Source of the DNA: Hybos culiciformis
Lineage: Eukaryota > Arthropoda > Insecta > Diptera > Hybotidae
Length of the DNA stretch: 64,000 nt
Direction: 5' to 3'
Assembly: GCA_964007475.1 (NCBI GenBank)
Contig: OZ023275.1
Location: 16,409,829-16,473,828 of the forward strand
Within the stretch, counting starts at the first letter, position 1. Each line of letters opens with the position of its first letter. The notes beneath the pieces are model-generated. The model saw only the letters and a list, made by a program, of their open reading frames with translations. It was not told the DNA's origin and did no database searches. Both the position numbers and the translations under genes were made by a program. Shown in pieces: positions 1 to 9,913 of the stretch.

Positions 1-695
1 CAGTAAAATCCTCTACGTTACACATTATTGTATTTGAACTTTCGGTTAGAGTTTCAAGGAATTTTAGCCGTGGATTTGATAATTATGACGATAAAAGAAA
101 ATTATTGACTGTCGAATTAAGATTATTTGTTCTATATATAAAAGAACATTAAAATCATGTATAATGTAATTAAATCAATAAGGATTTTTGTATTATTATT
201 ATAAGCAAGGCTATTCTTTCACGTGTTACTTCTGTTTTTTTTTTTCGGTTTCACAATCTTTCGTCGAACCATTGGAAATTAAGATAGATATAAAAAAAAG
301 ATTCTAATCTCATGGAAACAACTAAGGAATTCAAAGGACCGGAAAAAAATCGTTTGATTCATGTCTTTCTAAGTTACAAATAAATCTCACAGTTCAGTTA
401 AAAATGTGCTTCAGTTTATCAAGCAAGTCCTTAGTGGATGTATGATTTAGACGAGTTGATTTTTCATTTATATGTATTTAAACTAAATTGAAAAACTTTT
501 TTCTCTTAAAAGTCTCAACATTACTCCACACTACTCAACTTGTCTTGAAAATGGCTTGATATTTTTAAACAAGAACTATCCACAACACTGAGTTAATTGT
601 TGATTTGGTCAACTTAAGGTCCGAATCATACTTAAGCATGATAAAAATTTCAGAATGAAAATGATGATATCAAATCAATTTCATATTAATTGTTA
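1..695. other. Upstream non-coding DNA, no gene seen
   Basis: AT-rich sequence with poly-T runs and no open frame that resembles a protein. No tRNA-like or splice-bounded exon was recognised. It precedes the foldback element at about 696. Confidence 0.5.
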
Positions 696-1470
696 ACGTT
701 CTACCAAAAAGCATGTCCTATATAAAGAGGAATCAGTCCCATACAAAAAAAAGAAGTAAAATAGTGAAACAAAAAATCCATATCACAACCCCATGAGCTT
801 TTTTTTTTTTTTTTTTTTTTTTAGAATTCCACTCACAAAAGCTTTTAAAAGTTCAAAAATAACAACAGTGGTGGGATGTTAAGATTTCGAAAAATTCGAT
901 ATTCGACATTCGATCGAATGGCAGTATGTTATGACAAAATCGCTTCTACGTTTTCTCGCTACGGTATCACAAAATTTTTTTTAAGTGATACGGAATCGAA
1001 TAAAAAAAATGTATGAAAAAAGAAATTATTTTTATTCAAAATTAGGTAGGTACACATTTTTATTTACAAAAATTAAAAAATTAATTTTAATAAATGTAAA
1101 TAAAAATAGCTAGGCATGAAAAATTATTTATTATTATTTACTTTTTGCTTTTTTTTTTTTTTAACGTCAAATAAAAATCATTTCAGAAAATGATTTTCGA
1201 AAGTATCGAAGCGAGAAAATCTTAACATGTTGCCAAAAAATCCACTCGCTTCGATGTTCGATACATTTTCGCTGTTCGAGTGACAACTTAACATGCAACC
1301 ACAGTTCTATACAATTTTGAAAGTTTTAAAAGCTTTTGTGAGTGGAATTCTCAAAAAAAAAAAAAAAAGCTCATGGGGTTGTGATATGGATTTTTTGTTT
1401 CACTATTTTAATTCTTTTTTTTTCTATGGGAATGATTCCTCTTTATATACATGCTTTTTGGTTCTACGGT
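696..1470. mobile_element. Long-TIR foldback (MITE-like) element
   Basis: The two ends are long inverted repeats. The left arm from about 696 reads CTACCAAAAAGCATG and later ATCACAACCCCATGAGC before a poly-T tract. The right arm carries the complements, GCTCATGGGGTTGTGAT then CATGCTTTTTGGTTCTAC, ending near 1470. A second, more diverged inner pair also folds back: ATGTTAAGATTTCG near 878 against CGAGTGACAACTTAACAT near 1280, and the motif GCGAGAAAAT with its complement. No transposase frame is present, so this is probably a non-autonomous DNA element. The exact ends and target duplication could not be fixed. Confidence 0.7.
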
Positions 1471-2009
1471 TCTATCAATCTAAAATGTGTTATCCGTTGT
1501 ACGTAAATTAATAATATTGTATTCATATGCATGGGAGGGTACATAATGCATAAAATCCCTTAGAAATTTAGTATGACTACAATATCATGTCTACATCGGA
1601 TTTTCCAACATCCTGCACTGCACAGTGTTTCTGAGCACTGCTTTCGAATTTTTTCAAGCGCCAAAAAAAAAACAAAATAATTTTACAATATACCGTTAAT
1701 ATCGTTATTCATCGGTATATTTTCGACCTGATAGTTTTTGCGCCACAAAATTTTTATTACGAGTTGTTATAATTGAATTTTTTTTGTGCAGACTTCATTG
1801 CAACTTTTTAATATTAATTGCAGCGTATTTGTCTCTTAAACACATGCTATTGTTTACAAAATAAAAAGTACATTGTCAAATGTCAATTTCTATCCTATAT
1901 GGAAAATGGAAATTAAGAAATAATTATTTTTATGGTTTTTGATTAAATTAAAATTAAAAGAAAAAAAATATTAATTTTTATTAAATTTATTTAATTGCCT
2001 GAAATTAAA
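1471..2009 (+). other. WDR46 5' flank and 5'UTR
   Basis: Non-coding AT-rich DNA between the foldback element and the WDR46 start codon. It holds a short TGTCAAATGTCAA motif near 1876. I see no clear TATA box at a usual distance, so the transcription start is not fixed. Confidence 0.4.
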
Positions 2010-4274
2010 ATGAATAAAAAATCTGTTGAAATAAAAAATAAGATGCCGTCGAATGGTCAAAATAAAAAAGTTCAAGTTAAAAGATATTTTGAAGAAATAT
2101 CAGAAAAATATAATGATGATGTTCGTGGTGGTGGTGGTGAAGCTAATAAAACATTTGGTCCAGATGATGACGATAAAGGAAAAATTAATTTTGATGGAAA
2201 TATCATAAAAGTTGATAAATTTGAGAAACCTTTTAGAAAACATTTTGATAGAAAAAATTTTCATCGACCGAATAATAATGAAAAATTTAAGAAACGCTAT
2301 AAACCAAAAATAGATCCAAAATTGATAAAAAAACATTCACGTGGTGAGAAGTCAGATGAGTCTGGTATTAAAACAAATTTTTTCAAGGAGAAATTAAAGA
2401 AAAGAGAAATTTATTTAAATTATGCCGTCGAACAAGCAGCAAGAACAGAAATATTATTAACTGAAGAACAAGGGTACGTAGTAATTTTCTATTTTGTTTT
2501 TTTTTTTTTTTCGATTTGAAATTTAAAATTTTTATTATTTAAAAAAGAAATAGTAATTAGTGTAGGTACATCTAAATAAATTTTAGAATTTAATGTTTTT
2601 TTTTTAAATTTATTTACAGATTTTTGGAGCCAGATGAAGGCGAACGAACTATTGATTATCGTCAAAATGAAATAACTAAAAATGTGGACATAACTGCCGC
2701 CACAAAACATTTTAAATTAAATTTAGATTTCGGACCGTATCATCATCGTTATACAAAAAATGGTAGACATTTATTGCTGGGCGGTCGACGAGGTCATGTT
2801 GCTGCTTTCGATTGGGTTACTAAGAAAATTCATTGCGAAATTAATGTTATGGAAGAGGTTGCAGATGTTTCTTGGTTACATTTGGAAACAATGTTTGCTT
2901 GTGCTCAAAAAAATTATACATATTTCTATGATAACAAAGGCACTGAATTGCATTGTGTAAAATCTCTATATAGTATTAATAAGTTAGAATTTCTTCCATA
3001 TCATTTTTTATTGGCAACAGCATCGTCAAAAGGATATTTATCGTGGCTGGATATAACTTTGGGTGAAATAGTTGGCAATTATAATTCAAAATTGGGTGAC
3101 ATTAGAATTATGCGACAAAATCCTTCAAATGGAGTATTATGCATTGGTGGTGGTCAGGGTGTTGTTTCAATGTGGACACCAAAAGTGCGAGATCCTGTAG
3201 CAAAAATAGTCTGCCATGCAACACCCATGTCATCATTAGCTATAGATCCTAAAGGGTTACATTTGGTGACTGGTGGTCTTGATAAACGAGTGAAGGTTTG
3301 TTATTTTTAAAATTTTCTTTGAAAACAAAAATTACAAAAGATTATTTTAGGTATGGGATATTCGAAATTTAGAGGGACCTCTGTCAATTTATAATTTGAG
3401 ACTGCCTGCTAATGAGATTGAAATATCTCAAAAGGGTGTTCTAGCATTTTCAATGGGAAATTTTTGTGAAATATATTCGAACACATTAGTAGAAAACAAG
3501 GCAAAACCCTATTTAAGACAAAAGGTTGATGATTTTATTCACACATTAAGATTTTGCCCGTATGAGGATGTTTTAGGAGTCAGTTCCGGCAAAGGTTTCA
3601 CATCTTTACTTGTGCCTGGATCGGGTGAACCTAATTTCGATGCATACGAAGCAAATCCATTTCAAACAAAAAGTCAGCGAAAAGAAAACGAAATTAAAGC
3701 AATTTTGGAGAAAATTCCAGCTGAATTTATTACTTTGGATCAAAATGAAATTGCCGGTGTTGATGTCGAGACGCTGAAGTTCAAGGTTGAATCAAAGAAA
3801 AGTACATTCTTTTTGAAACCACCTCAAATTGATTTTAAATCCAGGCGAAAGATGAAAGGTAAAGGAGGCTCAGTTAAAGCTTCACGGAATAAGCAAATTG
3901 TTAAGGACTTGAAGAGAAAGGTAATAAGAATTAATGATTTATTAAAATGTTTGATTGCTATTATTTAATTAAATTGTTTCGTAAATGAAACCTTTAAATT
4001 TAAAACACCCTCGATTTTCAACTTTTGGGAGAGTTCGAAATTTATTCTATTTTGGTGATCTTTCGTGAATTTTTTTGCCTTTTCGGTATCTCGAAAAATA
4101 TCTTAATTGATTTTCTTTTTGTTTCAGGAATTTATGAATGAAATCAGAAAGAATAAAAAGGAATTAATTAAAGAATTTGCTGTTGAAGATATGAAAACGG
4201 AAGAAAGTCCAGATTTTATACCATTGGAAACATCGGTTTTGGACAGATTTAAGCCAAAAAAGAAAAAAAACTAA
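2010..4274 (+). CDS. WDR46: WDR46 (UTP7 homologue), SSU processome WD40 protein
   Basis: Nucleolar WD40-repeat scaffold of the small-subunit processome, needed for early 18S rRNA processing in its family. Four exons join in frame: 2010-2473, 2620-3295, 3351-3920 and 4128-4274, giving 618 residues, close to the usual size. The first ATG in frame is at 2010; an upstream in-frame TTG at 1995 is not needed. The N-terminus (about 1-140) is basic and Lys/Asp-rich. Family hallmarks follow: GRHLLLGGRRGHVAAFDWVT, CEINVMEEVADVSWLH, ELHC, EFLPYHFLLATAS, the WD repeat block, FCPYEDVLGVSSGKG, LVPGSGEPNFDAYEANPF, and a Lys-rich tail ending SVLDRFKPKKKKN, which resembles the ALDRF tail of vertebrate orthologues. 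All introns are short (55-207 bp) with GT-AG borders. It converges on MED22 with only 77 bp between stop codons. Identification is from remembered family motifs, not a search. Confidence 0.95.
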
Positions 4275-4289
4275 ATTTTAGGAAAATAA

Positions 4290-4337
4290 TTTATTTAAGC
4301 GTTTGTAATCCAAAATTTTTATAAGCAAATAAATAAA
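4290..4337. terminator. Overlapping convergent poly(A) signals
   Basis: AATAAA at 4328-4333 (and again at 4332-4337) serves the plus-strand WDR46 transcript. TTTATT at 4290-4295 is AATAAA on the minus strand, for MED22. The two signals lie inside the 77-bp gap between the stop codons, so the 3' ends of the two mRNAs should overlap. Confidence 0.6.
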
Positions 4338-4351
4338 AGTTTAATTTAAGT

Positions 4352-5771
4352 TTACTTATAAATACTTGTGTAATATTCTTCTTCTAGATCGTAAAGATCA
4401 TAAGCCATTTCATCGCGTAATGTCATCAATTTTTTGTCACATTCTATCTGTGTAGATCTAAAGAGCTGAGAATTTGATTGTATAGCTTCATTAACTGAGT
4501 AAAAATCATTAAGAATCAAATATTGTTTAATATCTGAAACTAATTTCATAAGCGACTCTCCAGCACGTACTAAAAAGAAAAGTATTATATTGTCATTGTC
4601 GTTTTCTTATGTTCTTATTGAAAAAGTTTAGAAGCAATAAAAATCAGACATTTTAAAAATGAATAAAATTGTTTTTCACCAAAATTTTTTTTTATATTTT
4701 TTACGCTATAGAACATTTTTTCATTTTCACTTTTATAAACACTTACCAATATTGGCAGCTCGAGCTTGCATTTCATAAGTATCTTGTTCGCATTGTGTAA
4801 TTTTTGATAATTGAGTTTGAGAATCACTTTCACCACGAGATAGTTTTAAAATTTCTGAAAATAAATAAAATAAATAGGTAGATAGTTTGTTTAAAACTGA
4901 TCATTACGTGGACTTTACGTTTGAATTACGTGTACTCAAAAATTTACAATTATGTTAGGTAAGCATAAAAAAATTATAAATGCATAAGCAATAACTGATG
5001 AAAATTACATAAGCCTTGGTTGTAAAAAAAATATGTCCTAACCCGAACTTCAGTATCGAATTAAATCCAAATTTCCAGAAATGCGAACACAACTGCTCTA
5101 AACATAAATTTACCTACTCGCCCAATTCATATCAAAAACCTTACAGTTTTTTATTGGTTTATGATAATTATTATAATATGTCATAAATCAAATGATTGCC
5201 TTAACTTCAATGTTTAAGATAACTTTTTTTTGAAATCATCAAGTATAACAACCGATTCGGTTGAAAAAACAAATTTAATATACACGTAGTATTAAATTTT
5301 GTAAAATTTTTAATTAAGTTCCCAAAAGACTATTTGTAATATTTTCACCTTCTACATCTCGGCCATTAACAAAGCTCAACAAATTCATTTACTGTAGCAT
5401 TGTAGGTATATTCATAACTTTATTCAATTAACTAGCCCAAAAAGTATTAACCTGTCCGGAAAACTTTGAAAATTTTAACACTGCACTAGCGCCTGAATAT
5501 GACTACTACTGTCTACTACCCAGGCATGTAGATGTATTAGGTAGTCATACACAATGAGGATGATTTCGAATTATTCAAGTTTTGAATGATAGAAATCCTA
5601 GAAGGTACAGATACGAAAATTGGGTTTTGGGATGTCTCTTTTTTGTTTGTGTGCACTCTTCTTACCTTCAAAGTTCTCTAGCATACTCTTAACGTCATCT
5701 TTTAATCGAACATTATAAGACTTTAATAAAGCTTCCTTGGATTGTGGTAAAGCTCTTTGTGGAACACTCAT
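4352..5771 (-). CDS. MED22: Mediator complex subunit 22
   Basis: Head-module subunit of Mediator, the coactivator bridging transcription factors and RNA polymerase II in the nucleus. Three minus-strand exons, 5666-5771, 4747-4854 and 4352-4569, join in frame to 143 residues, typical of the conserved core. The protein starts [20 protein letters not shown], continues [20 protein letters not shown], then [10 protein letters not shown] joined by the last splice to [20 protein letters not shown], and ends in the acidic, Tyr-rich [19 protein letters not shown]. These match the well-conserved MED22 (SURF5) signature, including the LPQSKE start and the [12 protein letters not shown] helix. Intron 1 is 811 bp and intron 2 is 177 bp, both GT-AG. 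The start is about 600 bp from the BiP TATA box in divergent orientation, so regulatory DNA may be shared. Confidence 0.94.
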
Positions 5772-6002
5772 ATTTTTAATTTTTTTTTAATTTTTAAACA
5801 AATAAGAAATAAAATAAATTAAATTTTATTTTGTTTTTTTTTTGTTTTTGTTTATTTTATAAATTAACATCACATCAAAAATCTGAGATTCGCTTTGCAG
5901 TGTGCAGTTGTAAGTTGAATTGAAGAGCCGAAGTTTCGACTGCATTGAATTCTCAACTGCGCTTTGATAATGATAAAATTCTGTCAAGTTCGCATTCTTG
6001 TT

Positions 6003-6041
6003 TCAGTTTCAATCGTTTCACTCGTTCAATATTTCAAAGGT
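6003..6041 (+). promoter_or_regulatory. Possible upstream alternative first exon of BiP
   Basis: An arthropod-type initiator TCAGTT at 6003-6008 is followed about 35 bp later by a good splice donor, AAAG then GTAAGA at 6040. No coding frame is evident. This is the arrangement of a short non-coding first exon that could splice to the BiP acceptor at 9866. Inferred from motifs only. Confidence 0.35.
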
Positions 6042-6221
6042 AAGATAATTTCTATTGATTGAATATGTCAATGCTTTATTTTTTTTTAACAATTATTGTC
6101 CAAAATAATGGATATATTTCACTTTGTTTTTAAAATAAATGTTAAATTATCATTTTAACAACAAATTAATCGATTTATTATTTTTTTTTTAACAAAAAAA
6201 ATAACTATAGTTTTGCCAAAG

Positions 6222-6228
6222 TGACGTC
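6222..6228. promoter_or_regulatory. CRE/ATF-like site
   Basis: GTGACGTCC at 6221-6229 contains the core TGACGTC, the type of site bound by bZIP factors. It lies about 165 bp upstream of the BiP TATA box. Single-motif evidence. Confidence 0.35.
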
Positions 6229-6345
6229 CTAATTTCATTATATTCTTGTCATCAATTCATATAATATCCGGTGGTTGTCTTACCTTTTTATTTTCTAGTT
6301 ATCTGAAAATTAAATGACAATTATTTTTGACATTATAAAAATCGA

Positions 6346-6364
6346 CCAATCAGAGTGAACCACA
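6346..6364 (+). promoter_or_regulatory. ER stress response element (ERSE) of BiP
   Basis: CCAAT at 6346-6350, exactly nine bases, then CCACA at 6360-6364. The ERSE consensus bound by NF-Y plus ATF6/XBP1 is CCAAT-N9-CCACG, so only the last base differs. It sits 23 bp upstream of the TATA box of an ER chaperone gene, the expected place. This strongly suggests unfolded-protein-response control. Confidence 0.75.
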
Positions 6365-6386
6365 TAAATTTATGAAAAAAATTTAG

Positions 6387-6395
6387 TATATAAAA
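6387..6395 (+). promoter_or_regulatory. TATA box and initiator of BiP
   Basis: TATATAAAA at 6387-6395, followed by an initiator TCATTC at 6424-6429 about 35 bp downstream. The predicted non-coding exon 1 runs from about 6426 to 6558 and ends at the donor AAAAAAAT then GTAAGT. Confidence 0.65.
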
Positions 6396-6883
6396 ATTTG
6401 TAGGAGAAATATTGAAGAGAGTTTCATTCAAGCATTCAAAGTAGAAGTAAAAGAAAAAATTATATTCAAGAAAAAAATTAATAAAATAAAATAAAATTAT
6501 TTTTAATTAAAATTATAAATTCTGTGAATTTTATTTATAAATTAAATTAGAAAAAAATGTAAGTAATTTTTTTTTTCAAAATAAATAAAAAAAAAAGCTG
6601 TGAAAAAAATTTGAATCCCGTCCCGGCATCTTTATGATTTTAGGAGGATCTTCATGTGTGAAAATGGCCTCCAATTAAGGAACAAAAAAAAAAATATATG
6701 AATTCTTTTTAAAGAAATTTAATGAAAAAAAAAATTAGTATAAATATAAATAAACATTTTAAATATAAAAATTAATTTCACAAAAAAATTTATATAATTT
6801 TTTGAAAAATTTTAATTTATCAATTTTTTCATTCATTCAAATTCAATGAAAAATTCTGGAAAGAATTAATTTTTTTTTAAGGT

Positions 6884-6891
6884 TGACGTGG
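6884..6891 (+). promoter_or_regulatory. UPRE-like site TGACGTGG
   Basis: TGACGTGG is the core of the unfolded protein response element recognised by XBP1/ATF6. It lies in the first intron of the BiP gene, about 330 bp into it. One 8-base match in 64 kb is not strong alone; the context raises its value. Confidence 0.4.
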
Positions 6892-7560
6892 TGTTCAACT
6901 ACAGAGGCAAAAAAAAAAAAATATACGGAAAACGTACACGTACAAACATTGATGAAAACACGTCATTATTATAAATTTTGATTAAAACAGAAAAAGAAAA
7001 AAATATAAATAAAATTAATACCTAACCTCGATGAATAAATTAAATTAGTTGGTTTGGTGCCGGATTTATGTTAATTAAATTGAATCACCTGCCTATTAAG
7101 TGAAGGTGACTGAACCAAACTGGTTCCAGATTCATTCAAGCTTATATCCAAGATATATGCTTCACTATCCAAGGTTTCACTATTTACTTATGTGTATATC
7201 TACCTACCTAAACTTAATAGGACCGCTATATTAATCGATAATATTTTAATTCGAACTGTGAACTTCAAAATGTTGTTTTTATTTTATTTTTGGAATTGTA
7301 CATAGATAATGGTGCCTAATTTAATTGAATTTAAATTTTATTTTGTTTTTAGATAATTTTTGCGGAAATTATTTTGTTAATCATCGGCATGACCATTGGC
7401 ATTTATGTGCACCTACTATGTTAAAAAAAACCACCCACCTACATAATCTAGTTTTATGATAACTATTTTTCTTTGTTTATTGAAGAATTTGAAAATGAAT
7501 TTAATAGCAAAATAATGAAGACGCTTTACTTTTGAATAGCTATGGAACAATTTATTTCAC

Positions 7561-7711
7561 TTATGCTGAAAACACAATTGGGGCGACAGCGACGGCGACA
7601 GCGATAGCGACTGTCAAAAACCATATATTTGTATGAGAATGAAACAATTGAGGCGATTTTTTTATATGAAAAATCGCTGTCGCCGTCGCCCCAATTGTGT
7701 TTTCAGCATAA
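7561..7711. mobile_element. Palindromic MITE, about 151 bp
   Basis: Near-perfect inverted ends: TTATGCTGAAAACACAATTG then GGGCGACAGCGACGGCGAC at the left, and the complement CGCCGTCGCCCCAATTG followed by TGTTTTCAGCATAA at the right. The inside holds a weaker nested copy of the same end (GAAACAATTGAGGCGA). Both outer flanks include TA, but a true target duplication is ambiguous because TTA/TAA belongs to the palindrome. No coding capacity. GC-rich blocks stand out against the local background. Confidence 0.8.
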
Positions 7712-9913
7712 TACGTAATTTACAAGCATTTGGTGAAATCTTTATCTTAGTCATTGATTTTAAAATTTGTTTCTCTTACTATGTAATTTTTTTTTGTACC
7801 TATTAGTTATTCAGATTTTATGTTTTTCAGTCATTTATGTTTTTTTTATGATAATTTCTTATTGGGTCAACAGGTAGTATTTTTAATTAGATTTAAATAC
7901 CTACCTACCTATAAAAACTTGTTAATTCTTGAATTTTTTTTTACTGAACATGACGTGGTCTTATTTAACATAGATTGCAAATTTGTACCCATTTTTAATT
8001 TCAAACAAAACTTTAAACGAATCAAAATTTAATAATTTATAAGAAAATAGTTAAAAAAAAAAAAAATTAAAATTTTCAGGCCAATAAATCACTTAACAAT
8101 TTTGTCTTCAAAATTTTTTAGAGCATGTTAAAAATATTTTAATTTTTCATTTATAACTATTTTTAAATAGGTAAAAAGGTTGACGAACTTATTTCTACGA
8201 TTTTTTTTTTTCTTTTATGCCATTTTCTTCTGAATTTTATTTTTATATTTATAATTAAAAAAAAAAACCATTCAACATAATTTAAAGAAAGAGTTAAGTT
8301 CTTGAATCTCTTGTTTGTTATTTTGTTCACGTTTCTTAATTTAACATATTTTTTTATATTTATATACTGCAGAATTTATGTTATGCTAAAAACTCTAAAT
8401 TTTCCGTTCAATATTTTAGAATTTTAATTTTTATTGTACTTCTATGAAGTAATATTGATTTGGGTCAAAAGTTGAGCTTAAAAAAAAATAGCTAGGTGTG
8501 CACAGATGTTTTATTTATGGAAATAATCTTATTTTTTTTTATTTTCAAATTGCTTAGTCTCCATAACAACATTTCAATAAAAATATTAAAATAATTAAAA
8601 ATACAGATCTACGATTTCTAATCAAACTGTTAAAAATTTCAGATTCAAATGCATACTAGCTCTGTTTGAATTTTATAAGAAATAAAAACTTTAAGATTAG
8701 ATTTAAATTTATTTTATTGTTAGAAATATTGATTTTTTAAATAATCACAAGAAAATTGAATATTTTAAAACAAAAACAAATTTTAGGCATAAAGTGAAAT
8801 TTCTATTTAAATTTTATTAATTTTCTTTTCGAACTGACTAACTTTGAAAACTGATAATAGGTAAATCCTTTTTTTTTTTTGCCCTTTAATAAATATTCCC
8901 ACTTTTTTTGTTTCTACCGGCTTTAAAAAAAAAAAGAGTAAAAATTCAATAAAAACTAGTTTATCTTCTTCATGCTCATTTTTCTCAACTGGTACATAAA
9001 TTTTGTTCTTCAACTTGAACTTATTATTCATTTTAATTCGAATCTTCTTGTTATGCTTTTTTGTTTTTTGTTTTTTTTTTTTATCTTTTTGAAGACCAAA
9101 GTAAAATTTATAACTACTTACGTGTACCAGGAAAAATATAAAAATTAGGTATAGATGAGGTTGTAGTGGTTTTTTTTTTTATGTCGGTATATATATAAAA
9201 TTTTTCTTAGCGAAATAAAAATGTGCGTTTTTTTTTTTTTGATTTTTATTTTTGTATGATTTTTATTTTTGTAGAATTAACAAAATTGAAATATATACAG
9301 AGAAATAGTGTGGTAGCTATACTGCTAATAATAATTATGTGTATTCAGATTTTTTTTAATCAACGTGGTCTTTAGTTTTTTTTTTATTAATAGACTTTTC
9401 TTGTTTTTCTGTGTGTAGAAGTCATATCCATAATTTTTTGTTTAGATTACGTGTACTTTAACTGTTGAAAAATAATTTAGTATTGCTAATTCAAAAAAAA
9501 AAAAAAATTGGTAGATAGTAATAAAAATATTTTTTGTAATTTTGTCCCATATTTTGTAATTGTAAGTTCTGAAGAAGATCACGTAATTACGTATTTTTTT
9601 TTAGCATTGTGTATGAATTTGCAATTATCACGGTTCTCAATTGTCATCGTTATATATAGTTACATATATATTAATGTACATTTTCAATGTTACCTAAAAT
9701 GTATCAAAAAAATTTATAAAAATTAATAATAATATAATTATAAGCCTGGCGGTAATAAGGTTTAGGTATTTTGTTCGGCGACACTATTTTCATTGCTTTT
9801 TTTTTTTTTAAATATAACAAAAATTGCAAGCTTATATTTAATATTGATTTTTTTTTTGTTTTTCAGATTCAATAAGTAGTGAAATTAAAATTAAACGTAA
9901 ATAACATAAAAAG

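Larger units (their letters stand above)
6559..9866 (+). other. 5'UTR intron of BiP (3.3 kb)
   Basis: Bounded by a GTAAGT donor at 6559 and a TTTTTCAG acceptor ending at 9866, 47 bp before the BiP start codon. It contains a UPRE-like site at 6884 and a palindromic MITE at 7561-7711. Otherwise it is AT-rich with many poly-T runs. Small open frames such as 7820-8032 and 9508-9726 look random, and no second gene was recognised. Confidence 0.6.
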
